The notes beneath the pieces were generated by a model that saw only the letters and a list, made by a program, of their open reading frames with translations, ran no database searches and was not told the origin of the DNA. This document shows, in pieces, positions 24,344 through 37,151 of a stretch of DNA of 64,000 bases; position 1 is the first letter of the stretch, and each line of letters starts with the position of its first letter. Source of the DNA: Calendula officinalis (Eukaryota; Streptophyta; Magnoliopsida; Asterales; Asteraceae); assembly GCA_963853835.1 (NCBI GenBank), contig OY970826.1, positions 4,386,001-4,450,000 of the forward strand, read 5' to 3'. The position numbers were made by a program, and so were the translations under genes.

Positions 24344-26571
24344 GATTTTAAGTACTTTGAAACGGGAACAATTATATGCTAAATTTTCGAAATGTGAATT
24401 TTGGTTACGAGAAGTACAGTTTTTGGACCATGTTATATGTGCAGACGGGGTAAAAGTTGATCCAGCAAAGATAACAGCGGTTATGAATTGGAGTGCACCG
24501 AAAACACCGTCAGAAATCAAGAGTTTTCTTGGATTGGCGATTTATTATAGAAGATTATTTAAAGACTTTTCGAAGATTGCGGGTCCATTAACCAAGTTAA
24601 CAAGAAAAGATGTATCGTACCGGTGGAATGAAGAACAAGAGAAGGTGTTCCAAACTTTAAAAGAATTATTATGTCAAGCACCAATTCTCGCGCTACCCGA
24701 AGGTTCGGAAGATTTTGTGGTTTCTTGTGATGCTTCATATTCGGGATTAGGGTGTGTATTAATGCAAAGAGACCGGGTGATTGCTTATGCTTCTCTACAG
24801 TTAAAGAACCACGAAAGGAATTATCCTACTCATGATTTAGAGTTAGCGGCGGTAATTTTTGCATTAAAACTGTGGAGACACTATTTGTATGGCACCAAAT
24901 GCATTATTTGTACCGATCATAAAAGCTTACAATATGTGTTTTCGCAAAAAGAATTAAATATGAGACAAAGACGGTGGCTAGAACTTATAAAAGATTATGA
25001 CTGTGAAATTAAGTATCACCCGGGAAAGGCAAATGTAGTTGCGGATGCATTAAGTCGAAAAGGATCGTCAAATAATGTTCGGTTTATGAGAATCGAAATT
25101 GTATCCGAGTTGATAGATCGGTTAAAGATTTGTCAACAAGAAGCTTTATTAGATGATAATTTAAAAACCGAGATCATGACAAAGCGAAAAGATGAATTAG
25201 AAGTTGATTCTCGAGGGTTAAAAACCTTTCATACGCGTGTGTGGGTGCCTTTGATTGGTGGGTTACGTGATCTCATTATGACGGAGGCGCACAAATCACG
25301 GTTATCTATTCATCCGGGTAGTACAAAAATGTATAACGATTTGAAAGTGTTGTATTGGTGGCCGACAATGAAAACCGATGTGGCACAATTTGTAGAAAAA
25401 TTGTCATATTTGTGCTCAAGTAAAAGCTGAATATCAAAAGCCGTACAAGTCTTTGAAACAAAAAGAAATTCCGGAGTGGAAATGGGAAAATATAACTATG
25501 GATTTCGTTACTAAACTTCCTCGTACCCAAAGAAATCATGATATGATTTGGGTGATAGTAGATCGGTTGACAAAAAGTGCTCATTTCTTAGCTACAAGTG
25601 AAACCGCATCACTTGATAAATTAGCTAAATTATACATTGATGAAATCGTGTCCCGACATGGTATTCCTTTATCGATTGTATCCGATCGAGATTCTCGATT
25701 TGTTTCTAATTTTTGGAAAGGATTACAACGGGAATTGGGCACTCGAGTTAATTTGAGTACCGCATATCACCCACAAACCGATGGGCAAACTGAGAGGACG
25801 ATACAAACTCTCGAAGATATGCTACGGGCATGTGATTTGGAATATGGTGGATCTTGGGATACACATTTACCATTGGTGGAATTTGCTTATAATAACTCAT
25901 ATCATTCGAGTATTAAAATGCCACCGTATGAAATGTTATATGGTCGTCGGTGTAGAACTCCTACTTGTTGGTTAGAAGCCGGGGAAAAGCAATATGCCGG
26001 ACCCGATATTGTTGAAAAGACCGCCGAGAAAGTGAAAATAGCCCGAGAGAAGTTGAAAGCGACTCGAGAAAGACAAAAGATGTACACGGATCCCCGACGT
26101 CGACCGGTTACGTTTGAACAAGGTGAGTTAGTATATTTTAAAGTGTCACCGTGGAAAGGGGTTATACGGTTCGGGAAACGTGGAAAGTTATCACCGCGAT
26201 ATATTGGACCGTTTCCGATTCGCCGAGTAGTTAATGATCAAACGGTTGCGTTAGATCTTCCTTCGGAATTAGCGGGTATTCATGACACATTTAATGTGTG
26301 TTATTTGAAAAAGTGTCACGTTGAAGATGAAAATCAAGTGTTACCGATACAGGATTTGAAAATTGATATGAAAAAGAGGTTAGTCGAAGAACCGATTGAG
26401 TTATTAGATCGAAAAGTTACTAAGTTACGAAAGAAGCAGATTCAGATGGTATTGGTAAAGTGGAAACATAGTTTGGGTTCGAATTTAACGTGGGAGACGG
26501 GAGAAAATACGAAGAATCGTTACCCGGGTTTATTTGAATGTGTTGAGATTCCGAGGACGGAATATCTGTAA
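24344..26571 (+). pseudogene. Tekay pol: end of RT, RNase H, integrase, chromodomain
   Basis: Frame 1 (to 25430) starts in the RT thumb (KREQLYAKFSKCEFW), then the RNase H entry VVSCDASYSGLG, TDHKSLQYVF and ADALSRKG, and the integrase zinc region with HPGSTKMYNDLK. One extra T at about 25400-25404 destroys the Cys pair expected there and shifts frame. Frame 2 (25437 onwards) gives the integrase core with MDFVTKLP, SDRDSRF and the Glu in QTERTIQTLED, then GPFPIRRVVN and a C-terminal chromodomain-like segment ending VKWKHSLGSNLTWE. Stop at 26569-26571. The chromodomain places it with chromoviruses. The frameshift and missing RT active site make it inactive. Confidence 0.92.
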
Positions 26572-26583
26572 GGAGGGGAGATT

Positions 26584-28645
26584 TGTAGCACCCCGAGACC
26601 CGGCCTAGCATTTTAAGGTTGTCGGTAAGTTTATTTTATTATTTATAATTTTATAGAATTTTATTAGATTTATTAGAATTTTTAACCACGGGGTTAAAAA
26701 CTAGCAAAACTGAGATAGATATATATTAGTAAGATTTTTATATATCTGAGTCCACTTTTGAACCGGGTTTCTAGTGGTATATTTAGTTTTAAAATCAGAG
26801 TTCGTTTAGGGTTCCAAATTAAACATCGTACTTTCGAATTATACTGTTTTGTTTTAAAATTTATCCACCTCATGGTGGACACGTGGTAAAGGTTGTATGC
26901 CTTAGAAAATTTGGTCTAATCTTTCTAAATCTCATTCTCACGTCTCTGCTCTCTTCATACGCACAAAACACACACACACAATTATAGAAATTCTAAATTG
27001 AAGCTTGAATCTTTAAAGGTTTTTGTCCTAAATTCGAAATTGAAGCTTCTAACTAGTAAGTAATCTTCTCTTTTGATTAGGGTTAGAAGTTCTTGAGTAT
27101 TCTTGCATATTTGAAGAACTAGGGTTTAGTGTTCTTGGTGGGTTTTGATCCAAAACCGAAATTGATGATTTCTATTGATTAGATTATAGTAGTGAAGTGT
27201 TTTAGATGCTATATGAATGATTAAAACATCCAAATTAAACCTAATTCATAAATTATGATTATTGGTCAAGAACCCTAATTTTGGAGATGATGATTTCTGT
27301 GAATTTGTGATTGTTTAGGATTGTAATTAGTGTTATAATTGTATTAATAACTAGTTATAACATTAAATTAATTGTTTGGTAATATTTAGACAAAAATTAG
27401 TAAGTTGTGAATTTTGGTTAGTTTGACTTTCTATAAGGTCAAACCTAGATTAGATGATGATCCAAATTGGTTACATACAATTCTTAAATTGGTTGTGATG
27501 TTGTGATGATATTGAGTAATGTGTTGAGATGTTTTAGATAAAAATCTAAGTTTTGATCCGTTTGGGTCAAATTAGTACCCTAGTTGTGAAGGGAAAAATA
27601 AGTAGTTAAATTTGACTTGAGATGAGTCAAAGTACTTGTATGTGCAAAATTTGGGTGTGTGAATTGGTTTAAAATTGAGTTTGAAGTTTATGTATATTTG
27701 ACTTGAAATGGTACTAATTCGGGTATTGTTTCGATTAGCAGGAAAAGGGAAGGCGAAGACTCAGTGATATTAGACGACTGAGTGGTCATCGATAGTGCCA
27801 AGGTGAGTGGACTTATAACCTTTGTACTGTTTAAATTGCAATGGTTTAGATTGCAATTTGTTAGGTTGGTTTTGGAAGTTGTTGAGTTGAAAATGAAGGA
27901 TTTTAGCATCTGCAGTGTTTCGTGTCATGAGAATTGGGCTTCGTGGCACGAAGTTGAACAGAAAGTGATTTTCGTGTTCACGAACTTTTTCGTGCGGCAC
28001 GAACCTGAGTTCGTGGCACGAAGTTTTGGGCTCGTGGCACGAACCTGCTGTTTGCCTACAAAATTTTGTGTTGTGATTTACACAGTATGGTTTAATGTTA
28101 ATTAACTGGCTATGTGTTAATTAATCGATATGTGCACATGGAAAAGTATAGAGGCAACTTGACTGGGGGGCTGGGCTTTCGTTTACTGTTAGATAACGGT
28201 AATTGTACCTTGGCATATTCGTCGTGTCTTAAGGAAGCTTTACCATTGCTAATGAGTAAAGGGCTATCGGTAAGCTGTTGTTAGGCCCACAACAGTTGTA
28301 AGGTTCCGCAAAATCGCCGCACCTCTCGTTATATGTGATTAAGTGATAGAGATTGTGAATTGAGATTGTTGGATTTATACATTATAAAGTGTTATAGTTT
28401 CAGTCACTTAGCTTTGTGCTAATCCCCCACTATGTTGATTCTTTTGCAGGTTTTGGGAAGTTTGTGATTAGGAATGGATGACCAAATTATAAAGATATGT
28501 TTTTGGGTGTCGAGCCGAAAGTTTATAACACCGTTCGTTTTGTAAATATTAAATTACTTTACTTTTATAACGTCTGTAAATTAATTAGTTAAACGCTTCC
28601 GTGTTTTGGTTTAAAAAAAAAGGGCATGAAAATTACGGTGTTACA
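26584..28645 (+). repeat. 3' LTR of the Tekay-type element
   Basis: 2062 bp, from TGTAGCACCCC to GGTGTTACA, with the purine tract AAGGAGGGGAGATTT immediately before it. It holds a cluster of short palindromes around TTCGTGGCACGAA (27917-28047). Confidence 0.92.
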
Positions 28646-28647
28646 AT

Positions 28648-29972
28648 ATCCGTCAATTCAATTTGTTTCTTTCTACCCTTGTCACTTCTTGGTGATAAAA
28701 TGGGTTGTTTAGACACTTTCTTCTTCCTAGAAGAAGCAGTAGTATCCCCCCTTGTGGTTTCTTGGCACCGGGGTCCTCTTAGTGCTGCCTCAAAAGACGA
28801 GTCATCACTTAGAGCTGCCGAGGTCTGGGTCCTATTGATGTTCTCACTAGCCTGTGCACCCACCTTTGGGGCACCAGTAGTGAGAGCCCTTTTCTCATGT
28901 CCTCTCTCCTCCTTGGAGGACAACTCTTGGAGTCTGGGGTTTGACTCAATTGGTCCCCTGGTGTCCTTTAAGGAAGTTTTCTTCCTTTTATAGATTTTAG
29001 AAATTTGTTTGGCTATGGGCTGGTCTTCCTCAGAGTGAAGAGTAACACTCTGTGGATTAATTTCATGTACCCGGGACACATTCAGGACATCTGTTGGTTC
29101 AGGTAATTGAGTGGACTGAGTGGGTTGTGTTTGGGCTGTATTTAGTGGTGGAGTTGGTTGGGGTTCAATTGGGTGACTTGAACCTTCTCCTATTGGGGGT
29201 TGATCATAGATTATGTTTTGGAACAATGGAGTATCCTTCCCAGAAAATTTAAATTGTTTTCTCATATTAGAATACACCTTTTTATTTAATTCAGGAGTAA
29301 CAAAAATGTTTTTAGGTGTTGAGAGATCTTGAATTTCACAGTTTAAAATATGAGTGAGGAATCTTGGGTACATTAAAAATTTAGAAGATGACAAATTTGC
29401 AAGCATTCCTTCAAAAATCATGTCTGAAAAATTGAATACTTGTCCTGTGCACTGACAAACGACAGCAGATGCTATTGATTTGTTGAACTCATTCCAAGTA
29501 CTCTTTTTAGGAGAGATACAGTGTTGAATAGTATGAACAATAAATTTCATTGAGGTGGGAGAAGACCCTTTTGAAAAGTAACAATGTCTAGTCTTCCCTC
29601 ATACCCCATCTTTTGTAAAATATCAACCAGATCTTCCTTAGGTAAAGAAAACATACCTGATTCATCATTCAGTTGAAGATGATGTCTGATTGACTGTTCA
29701 GTGATGATGATAGGCTTTCCATCTACAACCGATTTAATTTTTGACATATTTGATTCTTCAATCCTTTCAGCATTTTCCCAGGAATCAACAAGATGTTGTT
29801 GATAAGCTTTAGGGTTGATGGTGAGAGCAAACTTGATGTATGAGTTCTTTAAGAACATTACTATGGGTCGAAAATCTTTTGTACCATCTGGATTTCTTAA
29901 GAATGCACACATGTCGTGAAATTCAGAAAATTTGAGATCAGTTTTCACATCTAAGGATTTTAGAGTAGCCAT
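28648..29972 (-). pseudogene. Extra ORF of the SIRE-like element, N-terminal third
   Basis: The ORF starts MATLKSLDVKTD at 29972. It shows FLKNSYIKFALTINPKAYQQ, a KPIIITEQSIRHHLQL motif and MGYEG before a one-base loss at about 29550 shifts frame (PPQ then K-FIVHTIQHC, where a Trp codon is expected). It then continues with WNEFNKSIASAVVC and a Pro/Gln/Thr-rich linker to the gypsy insertion at 28645. The opening region is the part I recognise from Asteraceae copia elements, where it is usually annotated as hypothetical. It lies directly downstream of pol, separated by about 0.55 kb that holds CAGTAGTA repeats. Confidence 0.75.
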
Positions 29973-30530
29973 TTGTTGGATTTTGATCTTTGAAATTGAT
30001 GTTGAAACTATTGATTTCAGAGAGATTTCAATCGATTTTGCTTCTGTGAGTGATTTGTGGAATGAATTTATTTGCTACTGATGCAGGGTTTTGATCGAGA
30101 TTTGCAGAGTTTAGGGTTTATCGTAGGGTTTATCGAATCGAGGTGAGGATAATGCTAAACTAATCACATTCAGCTATTTATATTTTTCGAATTAACCTGC
30201 AAAAGGACCGAAATACCCTTCGAATCATAACCCAACGGCTATTTTCATGGGGGTCAGTATGGTAAAATGGTGTATTTTACAGATAACGGTCTATCAGTAG
30301 TAACTAAGTATCAGTAGTAAAAACGTCAGTAGTAACTGTTGTTTCTATACTTAACCTAATTCTAAGAAAAACCCTATCAGTACTAAGTTGTAAAAGTAAC
30401 TCACTATCAGTAGTAATAAATAACCAGTAGTAAAACATACTTATAAAAATAGAAATTGTACAAAAACTTTACATATGATGTTTATTTGTGAAATTAATTT
30501 ATTAAAATCATTCCAATACTGCTAACCAAG

Positions 30531-33376
30531 AAGCTGAATCTTCCTACATCAAATGCTTTGTAAAAAGATCGGCTAATTGATTATCAGTATGAAATTTCTC
30601 TACTTTGATTTATTTCTTTTCATTACAATCCCTTATAAAATGAAATCTTATTTCAATGTGTTTTGTTTTTGAATGTTTTACTGGATTATTCACAATACTA
30701 ATAGCACTTTGATTATCAATAAAAATAGGAATTTTAAGAATAGAGATACCAAAGTCTAGGAGTTGATTTTGAATCCATAGGACTTGAGCACAGCAAGCAG
30801 ATGCAGCTACATACTCTGCTTCAGCAGTTGATGTTGAAACATTGGTTTGTTTCTTGCATTCCCATGACACTAATCTTGATCCAAAGAATTGACATCCACC
30901 AGTAGTAGATTTTCTATCTTGACATTCACCACCATAGTCACTATCAGTGTAGGCTATGAGTTCAAATGGTGAGGCATGTGGATACCAGAGACCAAGAGAA
31001 GGTTTTCCCTTTAAATATCTGAACATTCTTTTGACAGCCTGCAAGTGTAGCTCCTTAGGTCCATCGGTGTAGGTGTTTGTGATTTTCCATTGGTGTGCTT
31101 GCACTTTTGCAGTCTTTCATTGCAAATTTCTCCAAGATGTCTCTGACATATTTTGATTGATTAATCAAAATACCATCTGATCTTTGATTGATTTGGAGTC
31201 CAAGGAATAAGTTCATTGGACCCATTGAGCTCATTTTAAACTTGATCTGCATTAATTCTTCAAACTCTTTGCATAGTTGATCATTTGTTGATCCAAAGAT
31301 GATATCATCTACATATATTTAGACCAGTAGTATATCATCTTTGACTTTTCCTGTGAACAAGGTTTTGTCAATTGCACCTCTTTTAAAGTTGTTCTTTAGT
31401 AAATATGATGATAATGTGTCATACCAAGTTCTTGGTGCCTGATGAAGGCCATTTAGAGCTTTGTCTAGCTTGTACACATAGTCATCATGTTCTGGATCTT
31501 CAAATCCTGGAGGTTGACACACATATAATTCTTCTTCAATTTTTCCATAAAGGAAAGCACTTTTCACATCCATTTGGTAGACTTTGATCTTCTTGTATGA
31601 AGCATATGCCAGGAATATTCTTATTGCTTCAATTCTAGCAACACGTGCATATACTTCATCATAGTCAATACCTTCTTCTTGAGTGTATCCTTGGGCTACA
31701 AGTCTTGCTTTGTTTTTGATCACTATACCTCTTTCATCTTTCTTGTTTCTGAAGATCCATCTTGTTCGAATGGCTCTTTTTCCTTTTAGTAGAGGTACAA
31801 GAGTCCATACAGCTTGTAATTTGAATTGAAGAAGTTCTTCTTGCATTGCTATGATCCAGTTTGAGTCTTTCATTGCTTGTTGAATCTTCTTAGGTTCCTC
31901 CTGTGACTGAAAACATTCATACATACATTCATTAGATATTAAACTGATGTTACAAACATTTGAATTTAATGATGAATTGAATTTGCTTCTTGTCTGCATG
32001 TTTGAATTGACATCACTTAGGACTAGGTCCAAAGGATGATTCTTTTCAGTTCTGGTTCCTGGAACTTTGTCAACAGGCATTTGACTATCTAGGTTTGACT
32101 CATTGGATTCAGGAATTTGGGCATCTGTCCATGTTTCTTCTTGGTTGTCTTGATTTAGTGTAGATTCTTCATTAAGTTCAGGTTGTTCATTGTTGTTACT
32201 GACACCATTATGGTTTGGTTCAACATCAAAACTTTGAGGTTCTGAGTTACTACTGGGATCAGTAGTATCTTAAGAGTTGGAGTTGTTACTGGTGTCAAGA
32301 ATACTCGGGTTATCAGAGTTACTACTGTCCTCAGTATCAACTGTGGGATCAGTATTAACTAAGATATATTTCATTATGTCTTGACTGCCATTGAGTGATG
32401 ATGATTCTCCTTGTTGGCTTTGATTGTTTGAATCTCCTGCATTATACTCATAATTAACATCAAATGACTTGGTTAGATTATCAATATTAAATAGCCAATC
32501 TGGACCATTTCCTTGTTCATTCATTAAACTTTCATTAAAGGATACATTTACACTTTCTTCAATGATCCTTAGCCTTTTGTTGAATACTCTGTAAGATTTG
32601 CTTTGAGTTGAGTATCCTACAAATATTCCATCATCTGCTTTGCAGTCAAACTTACCAATTTATTCTCTTGTAATTAAAATAGTACAAGGACAACCAAATG
32701 ATTTTAGAAAGCTTATTGAGGGTTTTCTTTTATTGAAAAGTTCATAAGGTGTTTTAAAGTGAGGCTTAACTATTAATACTCTGTTTTGAACATAACAAAC
32801 AGTATGAACAGCTTCAGCCCAAAAAGTTATTGGTAATTTTGAATCTGCAAGCATGGATCTGGCTGCTTCAATGATGGTTCTATTTCTTCTTTCAGCTACA
32901 CCATTTTGTTGTGGAGTTCTTGGAGAGCTGTACTGCCTGTCAATACCCTTAAGATCACAAAAATTTATTAGATTAGTATTTTTAAATTCTGTGCCATTAT
33001 CACATCTAATGGCTTTCACTTTGAGATCTCTTGTGTTTTTCAGCTTGATTACTAGATTCTTTATGATTTCACTTGTTTCATCTTTGGTCCTAAGAAAGAA
33101 AACCCAAGTATATCTGGAAAAATCATCAGTAATAACAAGACAATATTGTTTCTTTCCAATACTCATTACATTTGTAGGTCCAAAAAGGTCCATATGTAAG
33201 AGCTGCAAAGGATTAGAAATAGAATTGATTGCTTTGGTCTTATGAGAAGTCTTGTGTTGCTTACCTTTTAGACATGCAACACAGTGATGATCACACATAA
33301 ATTCTTTTTGTGGTATACCAACTACCAAGTTCTTTTTGACTAAATTGTTCATGATTTTAAAATTTGTGTAACACAT
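30531..33376 (-). pseudogene. SIRE-like copia pol: integrase, reverse transcriptase, RNase H
   Basis: Integrase: CDHHCVACLKGKQ, LLHMDLFGP, TDDFSRYTWVF, RCDNGTEF and the Glu in GVAERRNRT. A divergent linker follows. RT: WTLVPLLKGKRAIRTRWIF, ARLVAQGYTQEEGIDY, YQMDVKSAFLYG, then a TAA stop at 31319-31321 just ahead of the intact YVDD box. LGLQINQ continues to 31055, and another frame change leads into RNase H with YTDSDYGG, STAEAEYVAAS and DNQSAISI. The last codons (TDNQLADLFTKHLM) are again cut off by a stop at about 30610. At least four lesions make it non-functional. Confidence 0.9.
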
Positions 33377-33451
33377 CTTTCTATGCCAGAGTTCTGATTC
33401 ATTTGTGTTTGCCTTAGATTTAAAATAGTTGATCTCATTTGAAGAAATGAG

Positions 33452-36255
33452 TTATCCCCCTATATCCAGGCAATACACATTGTTTCTCCTTTGTGTTCTT
33501 AGAACAACAAATTTTTCATCTAAAATAAAGTCAGGAGAAAGAATGATGCACTCTACATCTGTAAAAAGAATTTTGTTCTTCTTATCACAGACTAGTGAGA
33601 CACTAACCAGATTATATTTAAGCTCAGCAACATAAAATACATCATCAAAAGTAATCTTACCATTTGATACTGTACCTTTACCTGTAATCTTACCACCTCT
33701 TGGATTTTCACCAAATGCAACATATCCACCTTTAAAAGACTTGAAATCTCTGAGAATTTGAAGATTTCCAGTCATGTGCCTAGAGCATCCACTATCAATA
33801 TGCCATGTTCTTCCTTCTTCAGGGATCTGAATGCTCTGCACATAAAGTAAATGGATTAGTTAATTTTGGGAACCCAAGCTTGTTTTGTCTTGGGTTCATC
33901 CTTTGAAGAGTAAGTTTTTCTAAATGGATGAGCTTTGTATGCAGTTTTGGTCTTAGTTTGTTGGTTAGTACTGGTGTTCTGTTTTACTACTGACCTAGGT
34001 TTATACCCTTAGTTTTTGGCTTTTGAGTATTTTACTACTGATAGACCAGTAGTATTTGGGTAATTTGAATTTTTAGCATAGTCAGTAGTGTTTTTGTAAT
34101 TGTACCAGACAACATTGTAATTAGGGTTTTTATCAGTAGTAAACCTGGAATAGTTCCTACTGATGTTTGAAAACTTTGAGTATTTTGGAAATTGATTTTG
34201 TTTTCCATTGTTTTTTAAATAATTACTTCTGTTTGGACTTCCATGCCTGATATTTTGCACGAATCTTTGTGCAGTTCTTCCAAATCTGGGAACTTCAACA
34301 TGTGGCTTTTTAATTTCTTTTGCTTCTTCAGTTTGTTTTAGTTTTAATGCTTTCTCTTTTTCTTTGTTTACTTTAAATTCTTTGAATTCTTTGCAGTTAA
34401 TTGGATTAAAGTGACAATTCTTTGCTATGTGGTTAACTTTGTTGCAAATTAAGCATGTTAATCTTGTTGACTTAGCACCTTCAGGCTTTCTTTGTTCTTC
34501 TAATTGGCTCAAGTTTCTTTGATTTCCCCTTCTTAAAATTGTTGGTATATTTTCTGAGTTATATTTAGGGGATTCAGTTTGACTTTGTGTGGTATGAAAA
34601 CTTGTATCAGTTGAAGCAGTTGTTTGATCATCATCAGATGAATCATTATTGGTTTTAGTTTGATTTTCTATTTTTAATTCATTTAATGTTCTTTCTGTGC
34701 TTGATTTAAGAGGAGGGATAAAATTAGTTGGAGGTGGAACTGCATGATATCCCACTCCATGCACAACTTTTTCAGTGGTTTGATTACTGGTTAATTCATC
34801 AATAATTTTAGAACTTCTTTCAAATTTTTTAATAGTTAATTTATTTTGTTCTAATTCCATTTGACATTCTTCTAATTTAATTAAAGTTTCTTTTAATTTT
34901 AACTCAGCATATTCTTTATCATAGGTTGTTTGTAGGAGTTCATCTTTTATCTTTTGATCTGTTATTTTATAAATTTTAATTTTATTTTCAAGATCAGCTA
35001 TACAACCATTATATTCAATTCTCCTATTTCTGTTTAGAATCATCTCTTCAAGTGTTTCTTTGTTAAGTTTTTCTAATTCTTTATATACTTTAATGCATTC
35101 AGGAGTGCAAGGTTTAGAATGTACCTCAGTAGTAGAATCAGTAAAGGCCATAAGAGCTTGGTTCTGAGCATGTTCCTCTGCTTGAAAACTCCAGTCATAC
35201 CCTTGACCTTCTTGAGATACTAAAGCAGTTGAGTTTGAGGTGCTGTTTTTGTTGTAATTTGATCTTTAATCTTTGCTAGGACATTCTCTAGAAAAGTGAC
35301 CAAGATTACTGCAGTTGTAGCATTTGACTTTGGTCTTATCAAATCCAGCACGATCACCTTTGTTGTAGGTCAGATTTTATCTTCCAGTCCTTTTGAGGAA
35401 CCTTTTTGTTCTTAAACTCAGCATTGTCATCTGACACTTGATGTCCATCTCTTCCAGATCATCATGATTTAGTTGTTCCAAATCTTCACTAATGAATGCA
35501 GTGTGCACATGACTAGGGAAAAAGGATTCTCTTGCTACATCTTCAATTCCTGCATTCTTTGTAGCCTCTTGACCTGTTCCTGTACTAGACACAAAAGCAG
35601 CATTGTTTGAAGGTAAATTAGGAGTTTTATTACTTACCTCAGATTCAAACACTCTTAGTTCATTGTACAGTTCATCAAGGTCTTTCTCTTCCAAAGCATC
35701 TCCTTGTCTATATATAACTGTATACATAGACCATTCTTCACCAAGAGATCTAAGAAACTTTCTGTTGACATCATCATTGTCATGTTGAACACCAACTTGA
35801 TTTAGTTCACCAATGAGCTTGTTAAACCGATCAAATACTTGTGACAACGATTCATTCTTCTGGCCTTTGAAGTTTTCAAAGTCTTGCTTCAGAACAGACT
35901 TCATGTTTCTTTTGGTGCTTTTGGTGCCTACAAACCTCTTCTCCAGTGCCTGCCATAGCTTCTTTGCATCATCATATTCAACAAATAGATGTTGATAGTC
36001 ATTGGGGATAGCAAGCAAAAGAGTGCTTAAGGCTTTGAGTTCAATTCCTCTGTCCTTCTTTTCTTTTTCACACTTGAGTTTGTCGACTTCAGTTGATGTG
36101 GTAGCTATTTGAGTCTGGATAGTTTTGTTACCTTCAATAACAACTTCCCACATGGAATAATCAGTAACCAGCATGTATTGCGTGATTCTGTTTTTCCACA
36201 TCCCAAAGTTGTTGGGAGTGGGGATTTGGAATTTTGTTAGCCTGTGTGCTTTCAT
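33452..36255 (-). pseudogene. SIRE-like copia gag and protease
   Basis: Gag starts MKAHRLTKFQIPTPNNF at 36255 with the UBN2-type capsid region (MWEVVIEG, AKKLWQALEKRF, SLGEEWSMY). A frameshift at about 35380 and an in-frame TAA near 35267 interrupt it around the zinc knuckle (CYNCSNLGHFSREC, about 35335-35294). A second open stretch (35151-34009) is coiled coil and then a second Cys/His cluster (CLICNKVNHIAKNC). After a short gap the protease motif WHIDSGCSRHMTGN appears (about 33807), followed by the gag-pre-integrase part to 33452. Confidence 0.88.
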
Positions 36256-36338
36256 TGTTATCAGTCATGATTAACAATTTTGGATTCGAAAGTATGAAAC
36301 TTTTTTCTGTTCTTAATTCGTAGATCTAGAACCTTAAT

Positions 36339-36350
36339 GCTCTGATACCA
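36339..36350 (-). promoter_or_regulatory. Primer-binding site of the SIRE-like element
   Basis: Two bases inside the middle LTR the minus strand reads TGGTATCAGAGC, a perfect match to the initiator tRNA-Met primer. This shows that the middle LTR is the working 5' LTR. Confidence 0.93.
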
Positions 36351-36352
36351 CT

Positions 36353-36843
36353 TGTCAGGATCGAATAACTCGACTAAGTTATTTAATCACAGATCTACTA
36401 ACAAGAGAAGTTACAGCCGATTAAAACTCTTGTTATTCGATTAAGAACAATGAAAAACTTTAATTGAATACGATCAATAAGAACACAGTTATCACAAAAA
36501 GCTTCAATGTATATTGATTAACTTGAACAATACACACGTACGTTTACAATTCGTAAGTAACTATTTATAATAGTCCTTGAAGCCTAAAATATTAACCTAG
36601 TTATTCTAGGATTCGATTACAAATGAATTTACAAAAGATAAACATTCTATAACAAACTATACTAGAATCTCGGACACGATCTGCACCATATATGAACATC
36701 AGTAGTAAACTTGATCGTCAGTAGTAAGTCCTTCATCAGTATCATCAGTAGTATATTGTTTTTCTGCCCCATCAGTACTATCTTCTATACTTGTTGATCA
36801 GTACTAACTGCAACATCAGTATTAGAATGTTTATATCCCAACA
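36353..36843 (-). repeat. Middle LTR of the three-LTR composite
   Basis: 491 bp, nearly identical to 21920-22410. It is the 5' LTR for the main interior and the 3' LTR for the remnant to its right. Confidence 0.94.
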
Positions 36844-37144
36844 ATCTCCCCTAAACTTGTTAATTCACTTTTAATTAACCAAGTTTCTTCTCTTCTTCCT
36901 TCTTTCTCATCTCTTCCAATTGTTCTTTTCTTCTTTGATCACCTTCTAATGTTTTCTGATTTTGCTTTTTCCTTTGTGCAATTATGTATTTGTTGTTTCT
37001 CTTCACAAAGTAGTTATATTTTTCTTGAAATAAAGCAAGGTCATGTGGATGCATGAATGAGCATGTGATGATCTGGTACATTGTTTCTTCTGAGTGAGGG
37101 TATTCTTTTTCATATAAGTACAACTCACACTTCTTACTGGTTCT
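36844..37144 (-). pseudogene. Second copy of the extra-ORF end plus purine tract
   Basis: This piece repeats 22411 to about 22711 almost exactly, coding the last 82 or so residues ending MRKKEEEKKLG. It breaks off at the codons after KKCEL and is joined directly to LTR sequence. It is what remains of a second interior. Confidence 0.9.
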
Positions 37145-37151
37145 AAAATAA

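Larger units (their letters stand above)
24344..28645 (+). mobile_element. Tekay/Del-type gypsy element, 5'-truncated, nested in the copia extra ORF
   Basis: The fragment begins in mid reverse transcriptase, runs through RNase H, integrase and a chromodomain-like end, then a purine tract and one complete 3' LTR (26584-28645). The 5' LTR, gag, protease and most of RT are absent. The right edge is clean (LTR end GGTGTTACA). No copy of the following ATATC is found at the left edge, so the 5' part and some flanking copia DNA were deleted after insertion. Confidence 0.92.

Noticed and set aside
24344..24520. First 60 codons of the 692-codon minus ORF
   Set aside because: They lie antisense to the Tekay RT. 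The extra ORF proper only begins at about 24343, so this stretch is an accidental fusion.
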